From contig USBB01000024.1 of the NCBI GenBank assembly GCA_900552795.1, positions 1-39,909 on the forward strand: 39,909 nt of DNA, in the 5' to 3' direction. This DNA is from an uncultured Eubacterium sp. (GTDB lineage Bacteria > Bacillota > Clostridia > Lachnospirales > Lachnospiraceae). Below are positions 8,334-16,324 of the stretch, piece after piece. Under the pieces are notes generated by a model. That model did not search any database. It saw nothing but the letters and a program-made list of their open reading frames with translations, and was not told where the DNA came from. Numbering within the stretch: position 1 is the first letter of the stretch; each line of letters starts with the position of its first letter. A program made the position numbers and the translations under genes.

Positions 8334-8931
8334 TGTCATCAGACTTCTCAAGAACATATGAATCTATGGTTTCCCACAGTTTATCAATTCCCTGTTTCGT
8401 CGAATTAGAAACAGGGATTAATAAATCCTCTTTTCTTAGTCCGAGTCCCGTTCTTAAAGCCTTTACCTGCTTATCAATCTGACTTCTTTTTAATTTATCG
8501 AGCTTCGTAGCTACGATTATGGGTCTGAAACCGTTTGAAACTATCCAGTCATACATCATTTTATCGTTAGCTGACGGATCATGTCTTATATCAATAAGTA
8601 AAAATACCTGTTTTAGCTGCGCCGACTGTCTTAAGTATCTCTCAACCATCTTGCCCCATTTAACCTTGACAGATTCACTTACATTAGCATAACCATATCC
8701 CGGCAAATCAACAAGAAACATACTGTCATTAATATTATAATAATTAATGGTCTGTGTTTTTCCGGGTTGTGATGAAGTTCTGGCATACGATTTTCTGTTC
8801 ATCAACGCATTTATAAGTGATGATTTACCCACATTTGACTTTCCTGCAAATGCGACCTCCGGTATATCAGTTTCCGGAACAGCACTTGTAATGCCGATAA
8901 CAATATCAAGATTTACTTTCTTAATTACCAT
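8326..8931 (-). CDS. engB: Ribosome-biogenesis GTPase YsxC/EngB
   Basis: Essential small TRAFAC GTPase needed for assembly of the large ribosomal subunit. The 201-aa protein shows G1 GKSNVGKSS at about 30-38, a G2 region around SYARTSSQPGKTQ, G3 DLPGYGYA, and G4 TKLD. These and the length are typical. It is last in the tig-clpP-clpX-lon-engB cluster, 24 bp after lon. Its 3' end overlaps the convergent DUF4364 gene, leaving no room for a dedicated terminator. Confidence 0.96.
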   Translation of the reverse strand: MVIKKVNLDIVIGITSAVPETDIPEVAFAGKSNVGKSSLINALMNRKSYARTSSQPGKTQTINYYNINDSMFLVDLPGYGYANVSESVKVKWGKMVERYLRQSAQLKQVFLLIDIRHDPSANDKMMYDWIVSNGFRPIIVATKLDKLKRSQIDKQVKALRTGLGLRKEDLLIPVSNSTKQGIDKLWETIDSYVLEKSDDIT

Positions 8932-8955
8932 GCTTTTACCTTTCCTGTATGCAAA

Positions 8956-11289
8956 TTATTTTACCAAAGCATATTTTAACACATCAGACATATCCTCTGC
9001 ATACACAATTTCAATATTATCCGTTATCTCTGCATCAAATTCCTCTATATCCGCCATGTTATCTTTAGGAACAACGACGCGATTTACGCCCGCTGTTTTT
9101 GCAGCTAAGAGCTTTTCTTTTAATCCGCCTATTTTAAGTACACGTCCTCTTAAGGTAATCTCACCTGTCATCGCAAGTTTTGCATCTACAGGAATTTCTG
9201 CGGCTGCCGATAACAGTGCTGTAGCCATCGTAACTCCCGCCGACGGACCATCTTTTGGAACAGCACCTTCCGGGATATGAAGATGAATATCATTTTCCTC
9301 AAAGAACTTTTGCGCCACACCATATTTTTTAGTACATGCAACAGATTTAACATATGACAATGCAATTCTTGCAGATTCTTTCATCACATCGCCCATCTGA
9401 CCTGTAAGTATAAGCTCTCCGCCGCCAGGCATCGTGTTGACCTCTATCTCTAAAGTCTCACCTCCGACACTGGTCCATGCAAGTCCTCTTACTATACCCG
9501 TCTCATTTTTCTTGTTGACGACATCATTAGAAAACTTCTCTTTGCCAAGATACTCCTCCAGATTCTTTTCAGTGACAGAAACCTGTTTGAAATCTTCGAT
9601 TATCTTACCGTCTAAATAAAGCTTTCTTACAGCCTTTCTGCATATCTTTGATATTTCTCTCTCAAGACTTCTTACACCGGCCTCTCTTGTATATGAATCA
9701 ATAATCTTTTCAACTGCCTTATCAGAAATCCTTATATGCTTCTTTAAAAGTCCGTTTTTCTTTATCTGCTTTGGAATAAGATGCTCCTTTGCTATATGCA
9801 GCTTTTCATTTTTTGTGTAGCTGTTTATCTCAATTATCTCCATTCTATCAAGCAGCGGACGGCTCACCTGTGAAATATCATTTGCGGTAGCTATAAAAAG
9901 CACCTTTGACAAATCTGTCGGAAGCTCAATATAATGGTCAACAAAATGTGAATTCTGCTCTGAATCAAGTACCTCAAGAAGCGCTGAAGCCGTATCTGAC
10001 TTGTAATCGCTGCTCATTTTATCTATCTCATCAAGAAGCATAAGAGGATTTTTCACCTTGCATTGTTTTAATGCCGCAATTATTCTGCCAGGCATTGCTC
10101 CGACATATGTTTTTCTGTGTCCTCTTATTTCAGCCTCATCCTTAACTCCTCCAAGACAAATCCTCACATATTCCTTATTAAGAGCGTCAGCAACGGAACA
10201 TGCTATCGAAGTCTTTCCTGTTCCCGGAGGCCCTACAAGACATATAATAGGAGTATCTGCATTTGGACAAACATTCCTTACAGCAAGCGTTTCAAGAATT
10301 CTTTCCTTTATCTTTGTCATGCCGTAATGGCCGCGGTCCAAAATTTCATTTGCCCTGTCTAAATCAGTATTATCGCAGGATTCCTTATCCCACGGCATCG
10401 CAAGAAGTGTTTCAATATATCCTCTCTCAACATTTGCTTCTGATGAACCTTGTGACAACATTTTATAGCGTCTTATCTCTTTTGAAATGCTTTCTTTTAT
10501 CGTTTCATCTGCGTCAAGCTTTTGAAGTCTTTCGTAAAATTCGTCTGTTTCAGAAACATTACCATCACCATCAAGCTCTTCGCTAAGTACCTTCATCTGC
10601 TCCCGTATTATGTAATCTTTTTGATTTTTATTTACCTTTGCTTTTACTTTTTCGGCAAGTTCATCTTTTATTCTGCTTATCTCAATATCTTCCATAATAA
10701 GCTTTGCAAGATTTTCATAAAAAACATTTACATCGGAAATTTCAAGAAAATGCTGCCTGTTAATATATGTCATCGGATAATCTATAACCACACGTCTGAA
10801 AAGACTTTGCAAATCATAGATAGAGAGCCACTTATTGACTATATCCCTGCTTATTCTGACATTCACGGCTGCAAAACGTCTTAAAAGCTCATGTATCATG
10901 TCAACCATTGCCTTTGATGTCAATTCGTCAGGCAAATTGTGATTAATATCTTCTTCCGGCGTAATATCAGAAATCAGCATATTATTTTCCGTATATACAT
11001 CATTCACATTTGCTTTATATGCACCTTCGACCATGACGCGGGTAATGGAATCAGGAAGTTTTATTATCTGCTTAATTTGTGCAACAGTCCCCACATTATA
11101 CAAATCATCTTTATCAGGATCTGAAACCTGCTCATCACGCTGAGTCAGCAAAAATATTTTCTGCCCGTCTTCCATTGCTTTCTTTACTGCATTTATTGAT
11201 TTTTTCCTGCTTATATCAAAATGTATGACCATGTCAGGCAACACAGTCATACATCTTAAAGCTATAGTTGGTAAAGTGACTTTTTTCAT
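8956..11289 (-). CDS. lon: ATP-dependent protease Lon
   Basis: Cytoplasmic AAA+ serine protease for misfolded and regulatory proteins. The 777-aa protein has the N-terminal substrate-binding domain (1 to ~200), a coiled region, an AAA+ module with Walker A GPPGTGKT at 353-360 and Walker B LMLLDEIDK at ~416-424, and a C-terminal protease domain with catalytic Ser683 (PKDGPSAG) and Lys726 (GGLKEKLL). Its start overlaps the clpX stop by 4 bp (ATGA), so the two are translationally coupled. Length is within the normal LonA range. Confidence 0.97.
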   Translation of the reverse strand: MKKVTLPTIALRCMTVLPDMVIHFDISRKKSINAVKKAMEDGQKIFLLTQRDEQVSDPDKDDLYNVGTVAQIKQIIKLPDSITRVMVEGAYKANVNDVYTENNMLISDITPEEDINHNLPDELTSKAMVDMIHELLRRFAAVNVRISRDIVNKWLSIYDLQSLFRRVVIDYPMTYINRQHFLEISDVNVFYENLAKLIMEDIEISRIKDELAEKVKAKVNKNQKDYIIREQMKVLSEELDGDGNVSETDEFYERLQKLDADETIKESISKEIRRYKMLSQGSSEANVERGYIETLLAMPWDKESCDNTDLDRANEILDRGHYGMTKIKERILETLAVRNVCPNADTPIICLVGPPGTGKTSIACSVADALNKEYVRICLGGVKDEAEIRGHRKTYVGAMPGRIIAALKQCKVKNPLMLLDEIDKMSSDYKSDTASALLEVLDSEQNSHFVDHYIELPTDLSKVLFIATANDISQVSRPLLDRMEIIEINSYTKNEKLHIAKEHLIPKQIKKNGLLKKHIRISDKAVEKIIDSYTREAGVRSLEREISKICRKAVRKLYLDGKIIEDFKQVSVTEKNLEEYLGKEKFSNDVVNKKNETGIVRGLAWTSVGGETLEIEVNTMPGGGELILTGQMGDVMKESARIALSYVKSVACTKKYGVAQKFFEENDIHLHIPEGAVPKDGPSAGVTMATALLSAAAEIPVDAKLAMTGEITLRGRVLKIGGLKEKLLAAKTAGVNRVVVPKDNMADIEEFDAEITDNIEIVYAEDMSDVLKYALVK

Positions 11290-12545
11290 ACCGCAACGCT
11301 GTCTTTTCTGTATTCAAGAACAGGCTTTCCTGTTCCCTCGACAGCCTCCTTTGTTATAATACATTTCGCAATATTATCTTCTGAAGGTATTGTAAACATA
11401 ACATCATTCATGACAGACTCAAGAATTGAGCGAAGTCCTCTTGCACCTGTCTTTCTCTCAAAACTCTTTTTAGCCACTGCTAAAACCGCTTCATCTGTAA
11501 ATTCAAGTTCAACCTCATCAAGCGAAAACAATGCCTTGTACTGTTTGATAATAGCATTTTTAGGCTCTCTTAAAATTCTTACGAGTGCCTCTTCATCAAG
11601 AGAATCCAATGCAACAACAACAGGAACACGCCCCACAAATTCAGGGATAAGACCAAATTTAATCAAATCCTGCGGAAGCACCTTTTCAAACATCTCTCCG
11701 ACATCTGCTTCTGTCTTTTCCTTTATCTGTGCGTTAAAACCTATGGAGCTTTTATCCATTCTCGATTCAATAATCTTTTCAAGACCGTCAAAGGCTCCAC
11801 CGCATATAAATAAAATATTAGTTGTATCTATAGGAATCAGCTCCTGCTGAGGATGCTTTCTTCCACCCTGTGGCGGCACAGAAGCTACGGTACCCTCAAG
11901 AATTTTAAGAAGCGCCTGCTGCACACCCTCACCTGAAACATCTCTTGTAATTGAAACATTTTCAGACTTCTTTGTAATCTTATCTATCTCATCTATATAA
12001 ACTATTCCATACTGTGCTTTCTCAACATCATAATCAGCAGCCTGTATTATCTTGAGAAGTATATTTTCAACATCCTCACCTACATAACCTGCTTCTGTAA
12101 GCGTTGTCGCATCTGCGATTGCAAAAGGCACATTGAGAATTCTTGCAAGATTTTGTGCAAGAAATGTTTTTCCTGAACCTGTCGGACCAAGCATAAGTAT
12201 ATTACTCTTTTGAAGTTCCACATCAAGCTCATTTGCAGAAAGTATTCTCTTATAATGATTATAAACAGCTACTGACAAAACTTTCTTAGCCTCATCCTGT
12301 CCTATTACATATTCATCAAGAAATTCTTTAATCTGCTTAGGCTTTAATAAATTAATATCAAGCCCTGCTGCAGCCTCATTGTCATCGTCATTAAGAAATT
12401 CTTCATCAAGAATTTCTCCGCATATGGCAACACACTCATCACAGATATATGCTCCGTTAGGTCCTGCTATCAGCTTCCTTACCTGCTCCTGAGTTTTGTT
12501 ACAAAATGAACACCTAAGCTTTTCATCAATATTTTTGCCTGCCAT
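11286..12545 (-). CDS. clpX: ClpX ATPase subunit of ClpXP
   Basis: AAA+ unfoldase that recognises substrates such as ssrA-tagged proteins and feeds them to ClpP. The 419-aa protein carries the N-terminal C4 zinc finger (C12, C15, C34, C37 region), Walker A GPTGSGKT at about 120, Walker B VYIDEIDK, and a ClpP-docking IGF-type loop seen as SSIGFNA at about 270. All parts of a functional ClpX are present. clpP is directly upstream but separated by a terminator, so clpX and lon may use readthrough or a promoter in the 80-bp gap. Confidence 0.97.
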   Translation of the reverse strand: MAGKNIDEKLRCSFCNKTQEQVRKLIAGPNGAYICDECVAICGEILDEEFLNDDDNEAAAGLDINLLKPKQIKEFLDEYVIGQDEAKKVLSVAVYNHYKRILSANELDVELQKSNILMLGPTGSGKTFLAQNLARILNVPFAIADATTLTEAGYVGEDVENILLKIIQAADYDVEKAQYGIVYIDEIDKITKKSENVSITRDVSGEGVQQALLKILEGTVASVPPQGGRKHPQQELIPIDTTNILFICGGAFDGLEKIIESRMDKSSIGFNAQIKEKTEADVGEMFEKVLPQDLIKFGLIPEFVGRVPVVVALDSLDEEALVRILREPKNAIIKQYKALFSLDEVELEFTDEAVLAVAKKSFERKTGARGLRSILESVMNDVMFTIPSEDNIAKCIITKEAVEGTGKPVLEYRKDSVAV

Positions 12546-12579
12546 AAATCCTCCTCACACGCTAATTTATTCATACAAA

Positions 12580-12618
12580 AAAGTCAACAAGGAGCTGATG
12601 CGATTGCAGCAGCTCCTT
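12580..12618 (-). terminator. Terminator between clpP and clpX
   Basis: A 9-bp stem (12589-12597 with 12610-12618) is followed on the minus strand by GTTGACTTTTTTG. The T-run starts seven bases after the stem, so it may be partial, which would allow clpX-lon transcription from upstream. Confidence 0.7.
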
Positions 12619-12627
12619 ATCAAATAA

Positions 12628-13209
12628 CTATCTCTTTTCAACAACGCTGTCAACCAAACCATATTCAAGTGCCTGCTGGGCTGTCATATAGTTGTCACGC
12701 TCAGTATCACGGGCAATTTCTTCTATAGACTTACCTGTATTAGCTGCCAATATCTCATTCAATCTGTTTCTTGTCTTTAAAATATTTTCAGCTACAATTC
12801 TGATTTCAGTTTCCTGACCTCTGGCACCGCCTGATGGCTGGTGAATCATTATTTCTGAATTTGGAAGAGCAAGTCTCTTACCCTTAGTACCTCCTGCAAG
12901 AAGGAATGCCCCCATACTTGCTGCAAGTCCCATACACATTGTAGATACATCACACTTTATATACTGCATTGTATCATAAATAGCAAACCCGGCTGAAACC
13001 GATCCGCCCGGACTGTTAATATACAAATGTATATCTTTATTAGGATCCTCTGCCTCTAAAAACAACATCTGTGCTACAACAAGATTAGCTGTAACATCTG
13101 TAACTTCTTCTCCAAGGAAAATAATCCTGTCCTTTAAAAGTCTTGAATAGATATCATACGATCTCTCTCCACGGCTGTTCTGCTCAATGACATAAGGTAC
13201 AAAACTCAT
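12628..13209 (-). CDS. clpP: ClpP protease subunit
   Basis: Serine peptidase that forms the proteolytic chamber for ClpX. The start is placed at MSFVPYVIEQ, the family N-terminus, with GGAGG 5 nt upstream; product 193 aa. A longer in-frame reading adds 31 residues that are translated repeat DNA, not ClpP. The catalytic triad is visible: Ser98 (GLAASMG), His123 (MIHQPSGG) and Asp172 (RDN). No CtsR-like operator was recognised upstream. The ribosome binding site lies inside one copy of an 11-bp duplication bordering a palindromic insertion, so its expression context has changed from the ancestral state. Confidence 0.96.
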   Translation of the reverse strand: MSFVPYVIEQNSRGERSYDIYSRLLKDRIIFLGEEVTDVTANLVVAQMLFLEAEDPNKDIHLYINSPGGSVSAGFAIYDTMQYIKCDVSTMCMGLAASMGAFLLAGGTKGKRLALPNSEIMIHQPSGGARGQETEIRIVAENILKTRNRLNEILAANTGKSIEEIARDTERDNYMTAQQALEYGLVDSVVEKR

Positions 13210-13213
13210 ATAA

Positions 13214-13359
13214 GCCTCCATTCCGCAGACGCTTTTGCGTCGAAGGAATCGCGAGTCAAATCTGACTCTGCGATAAAAGCTGATTTGTGGCGCCTGCGAC
13301 ACAAATAGCCATGTGAAAAATCATCGTATCAACATGATTTTTCACATTGCCTCCATTCC
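13214..13359 (-). mobile_element. MITE-like palindromic insertion at the clpP ribosome binding site
   Basis: The sequence GCCTCCATTCC occurs at 13214-13224 and 13349-13359, bracketing 124 bp. Within lie four hairpins: GACGC/GCGTC (13228-13241), GAGTCA/TGACTC (13253-13268), ATTTGTG/CACAAAT (13283-13306), and a 12-bp stem GTGAAAAATCAT/ATGATTTTTCAC (13313-13345). Removing the insert and one repeat leaves a plain tig-clpP spacer of about 36 bp with one SD. This suggests insertion into the SD with an 11-bp target duplication that regenerated it. There is no transposase, so the element would be non-autonomous. I see no matching terminal inverted repeats, so the exact mobility class is unknown. Confidence 0.6.
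13256..13345 (-). other. Possible short upstream ORF inside the insertion before clpP
   Basis: The distal copy of the duplicated SD (GGAGG) is followed after 4 nt by a GTG that opens a 29-codon frame ending in TGA before clpP. Whether it is translated is unknown. It exists only because the insertion duplicated the ribosome binding site. It could engage ribosomes ahead of clpP and alter folding of the hairpins. Confidence 0.25.
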
Positions 13360-13380
13360 CGACAAAACATCTAATATAAA

Positions 13381-14670
13381 TTATTTTTCAACTGCTGCTG
13401 ATACAACGAGTTCAACTGCCTTCTGTACAGCAATATCATCCTTCATCTGCTTAGCTTCGGCATCACCCATGAAATCCTTGATTTTATCAAGTTCCATCTT
13501 ATACATATCAGCCATTTTCTTAAGTTCGCCTTCAAATTCCTCATCAGCAACTTCAATATTTTCTGCCTTTGCGATAGCTTCCAATACAAGGCTGTTCTTA
13601 ATTCTCTTTTCTGCTTCAGGCTTCATCTGTGCAAGGATTGCATCTGCTGTAAGTCCTGTATACTGGAAATACTGTTCGATTGAAAGACCCTGCTGCTGTA
13701 ATCTCTGTGCAAAATCCTCTGCCATTCTTGTAACCTGTGTATCAATCATAGCCTGTGGAATATCCATCTTTGAAGATTCTACAATCTTATCTATAACTTC
13801 TGTTTCTTTCTTAGACTTAGCTTCCGCTTCCTTACGTTCTGTAAGCTTCTTCTTTAAGTCTTCTTTATATTCTGCAAGAGTATCGAAATCAGATACATCC
13901 TGTGCAAAATCATCATCAAGTTCAGGAAGCTGCTTTTCCTTAAGTTCCTTTACAGCCACCTTAAATGTTGCAGGCTTGCCCTTAAGTGCCTCTGCATGAT
14001 ATTCTTCTGGGAATGTTACACTGATTTCTTTCTCATCACCAACATTCATACCAACAAGCTGCTCTTCAAAATTATCAATAAATGAGTGTGAACCTATTGT
14101 CAATGGATAATTTTCACCCTTGCCGCCCTCAAAAGCAACACCGTCAACAAAGCCTTCAAAATCAATAACAGCTATATCGCCGTCCTTAACAGCTCTGTCT
14201 TCAACAGTAACTGTTCTTGAATTCTGTTCCTGAACCTTTTTAATTTCAGCATCAACATCCTCATCAGTAACTGAAATATCTGTCTTTGCAACTTCAACGC
14301 CCTTATATGTTCCAAGCTCTACCTCAGGCTTTACTGCAACTTCTGCTGAGAAAATAAAATCCTTTCCTGCCTCTAACTGAACTACATCAATCTTTGGCTG
14401 TGAAACGATTTCCAATTCACATTCCATTGCCGCCTTTGCATAAGCATCAGGAATAATAGCATTGGCTGCATCTTCAAAAAAGATTTCCTTACCATAAAGC
14501 TTTTCTATCATCTTACGTGGTGCTTTACCTTTTCTAAAACCCGGTACAGAGATTTTATTCTTATTCTTATTATATGCAGTGTTTAAACCCGCTTCAAATT
14601 CCTCGGCTGTCGTTTCAATAACAAGCTTTACCATGTTTTTTTCTTCCATTTGTTCAACTTTAAAACTCAT
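13381..14670 (-). CDS. tig: Trigger factor, ribosome-associated chaperone
   Basis: Peptidyl-prolyl isomerase and chaperone that meets nascent chains at the ribosome exit. The 429-aa protein has the N-terminal ribosome-binding domain with the signature GFRKGKAPRKMIEK at about 45-58, an FKBP-type PPIase domain at about 160-245 (DGDIAVIDFEGFVDG), and a helical C-terminal chaperone domain. The SD is AAGGAGG. It heads the tig-clpP-clpX-lon-engB cluster, a standard Firmicutes arrangement. Confidence 0.97.
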   Translation of the reverse strand: MSFKVEQMEEKNMVKLVIETTAEEFEAGLNTAYNKNKNKISVPGFRKGKAPRKMIEKLYGKEIFFEDAANAIIPDAYAKAAMECELEIVSQPKIDVVQLEAGKDFIFSAEVAVKPEVELGTYKGVEVAKTDISVTDEDVDAEIKKVQEQNSRTVTVEDRAVKDGDIAVIDFEGFVDGVAFEGGKGENYPLTIGSHSFIDNFEEQLVGMNVGDEKEISVTFPEEYHAEALKGKPATFKVAVKELKEKQLPELDDDFAQDVSDFDTLAEYKEDLKKKLTERKEAEAKSKKETEVIDKIVESSKMDIPQAMIDTQVTRMAEDFAQRLQQQGLSIEQYFQYTGLTADAILAQMKPEAEKRIKNSLVLEAIAKAENIEVADEEFEGELKKMADMYKMELDKIKDFMGDAEAKQMKDDIAVQKAVELVVSAAVEK

Positions 14671-14724
14671 TGTAAAAATTTCCTCCTTAAATATATGTAA
14701 ATCAAAATGTTAACATATTAATCG

Positions 14725-14753
14725 ATTATAGCATAACCTTTTTGATATTACCA
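14725..14753 (-). promoter_or_regulatory. Promoter for tig
   Basis: Extended -10 TGCTATAAT with TATAAT at 14725-14730. The -35 element is weak (TGGTAA, 14748-14753) at a 17-bp spacing, which an extended -10 can compensate. Confidence 0.65.
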
Positions 14754-14775
14754 GTTTTTTTTAAGAAATGCAAGT

Positions 14776-14814
14776 ATAAAAAATGCTGCTGCATCAACAT
14801 GATACAACAGCATT
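14776..14814 (-). terminator. Terminator downstream of the SASP gene
   Basis: AATGCTG/CAGCATT outer stem with imperfect inner pairing (14782-14814), followed on the minus strand by TTTTTTATAC. It lies about 40 bp after the SASP stop codon. Confidence 0.8.
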
Positions 14815-14855
14815 CTTTTCATTATTATAAATAATTAATATGGTTAAAGATTAAA

Positions 14856-15065
14856 TTACATACCCTGAGACATCTGCTCTTCCTGCTTTTTAATCATCTT
14901 CTTAACCATGTTACCACCAACTGAACCAGCCTCTGCTGAAGTAAGGTCTCCGTTATAACCTTCCTTTAAGTTAACACCGATTTCTGAAGCAACCTCCATT
15001 TTAAATCTGTCTAAAGCTTCCTTAGCCTGCTTCTTTGTTGCTGATGAATTAGATGAATTTGTCAT
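14856..15065 (-). CDS. Alpha/beta-type small acid-soluble spore protein
   Basis: DNA-coating protein of dormant spores, protecting DNA and serving as an amino acid store at germination. The 69-aa protein has the family hallmarks: the GPR protease cleavage region EVASEIGV at about 24-31, then NL, and the C-terminal GSVGGNMVKKMI. The SD GGAGG precedes the start. It is a single transcription unit with its own terminator. No convincing SigG promoter was recognised; expression in the forespore is assumed from family knowledge. It supports a spore-forming clostridial host. Confidence 0.95.
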   Translation of the reverse strand: MTNSSNSSATKKQAKEALDRFKMEVASEIGVNLKEGYNGDLTSAEAGSVGGNMVKKMIKKQEEQMSQGM

Positions 15066-15096
15066 AATAACACCTCCATAATTACTTTTTTATATA

Positions 15097-15118
15097 GACA
15101 ACAATTTAAATTGTTATC
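15097..15118. promoter_or_regulatory. Palindrome upstream of the SASP gene
   Basis: A perfect 16-bp palindrome (AACAATTTAAATTGTT, 15100-15115) extends to 22 bp with one mismatched pair. It is 32 bp upstream of the SASP start, a plausible operator position. No regulator is identified. Confidence 0.35.
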
Positions 15119-15190
15119 TTGATGTTATTATCTGCGCTTCAAAAAATTTTATTATGACAATTTCTGTAAAAATGGCGCATATCAAAGCTA

Positions 15191-16246
15191 TTACGATGCA
15201 TATTCCTCGTACATTTTATATGCATCGAGCACATAAAACTCTGCACTTTCGGCTTTGCCAGACACAACTATGTATTTTTTTTCGTTTTTCTTAGCACATG
15301 TGACAAGGCAATATCCTGCTGCATCTGTATAACCTGTTTTAGCACCTATAATACTAATATCATCTTTCTTTTTACTATCAAGCTTTAAATATGCATGGCC
15401 CGTAAGCATAAGACCGTCCGGATGCTTGTCAGTTACTGACGTTGTATATGTCCTTGTATTCAGAACCTTTGCACACAGTTCATTATTCATCGCACATTCC
15501 ATAATTTTACACATTTCATAAGGTGTTGTGTACTGGTCATCATCATGCAGTCCCGTTGTGTTTGTAAAATGCGTATTTTTTAATCCAAGCTCTGCGCACT
15601 TAAGGTTCATAAGCTTTACAAACTCCTCCTCAGACCCTGCCACTATATCAGCAAGACCAAGAGCCGCATCTGCTCCTGACGGTAATATAAGTCCATACAG
15701 CAAATCAAGCGCATTCACGGGTTCTCCAACCTCAAACATAGCTGTCGAAGCGTCCTGAACATAAAGCTTTTCAAACTGCTCATATGACAAAGAAAATGTC
15801 TTTGAATAATCTGTAATATTTTCAACTGCAACAATAAGTGTCATAACCTTAGTCATTGAAGCAGGATACATCTTAGTATCATAATCTTTCCCTGCAACAA
15901 CCATCTTATTGTCCATATCATACATAGACAGATAAGCACTGTTGACATCATCTGTAGTTACTGTCTGAAAATCGTCACTTAACTGCATTCCTGTTTCCGG
16001 CTCTTCTGTAGTCTGCTCCGCAATCATCTCCGGCACATTATTTGCAGCTAAAACCTCTTCTCCTTTAGTTTTTTTGATATAATTTGCAGCTATAACAGCA
16101 GTTACCGCACAAACGCATATAAGTATTAACGATAACATTATTCTCAATTTTAAAATTCTTATCTGCTTTTTTCTTCGATTTTTTATAACAGCTGATTTCT
16201 TTCTTCTTTTTTCAACCATAATCCTTGCATACTCGCGTTCATCCAT
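15191..16246 (-). CDS. D-alanyl-D-alanine carboxypeptidase (DacF-like, S11 family)
   Basis: Removes the terminal D-Ala of peptidoglycan stem peptides outside the cytoplasmic membrane. A short basic cytoplasmic N-terminus leads into one hydrophobic segment (a signal anchor, LRIMLSLILICVCAVTAVIA). Then come the active-site SxxK motif (PASMTK), an SGA triad replacing the usual SGN (LPSGADAALGLA, common in clostridia as far as I recall), and KTG (GAKTGYT). I chose the ATG at 16246, which has GGAG 9 nt upstream; starts at 16252 or 16261 are possible. The most upstream ATG is excluded because it lies in the hppA terminator. No C-terminal amphipathic anchor is evident. Confidence 0.9.
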   Translation of the reverse strand: MDEREYARIMVEKRRKKSAVIKNRRKKQIRILKLRIMLSLILICVCAVTAVIAANYIKKTKGEEVLAANNVPEMIAEQTTEEPETGMQLSDDFQTVTTDDVNSAYLSMYDMDNKMVVAGKDYDTKMYPASMTKVMTLIVAVENITDYSKTFSLSYEQFEKLYVQDASTAMFEVGEPVNALDLLYGLILPSGADAALGLADIVAGSEEEFVKLMNLKCAELGLKNTHFTNTTGLHDDDQYTTPYEMCKIMECAMNNELCAKVLNTRTYTTSVTDKHPDGLMLTGHAYLKLDSKKKDDISIIGAKTGYTDAAGYCLVTCAKKNEKKYIVVSGKAESAEFYVLDAYKMYEEYAS

Positions 16247-16262
16247 CAACATTTTCTCCATA

Positions 16263-16298
16263 AAATCAAAAAGGAGAAGTCCTAAACAGACCTCTCCC
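16263..16298 (-). terminator. Terminator of hppA
   Basis: GGAGA-GTC pairs with GAC-TCTCC around a short loop, followed on the minus strand by TTTTTGATTTTATGG. The carboxypeptidase gene starts just after it. Confidence 0.85.
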
Positions 16299-16324
16299 AA
16301 ATATTTTTAACTGACAGTTCTTAA

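Noticed and set aside
13250..13272. CtsR or HrcA operator upstream of clpP
   Set aside because: The GAGTCA/TGACTC inverted repeat does not match the CtsR heptad repeat or CIRCE, and it belongs to the inserted element.
13210..13302. N-terminal extension of 31 residues on ClpP
   Set aside because: The residues are encoded by palindromic repeat DNA. The internal Met matches the ClpP family start and has a well-spaced SD.
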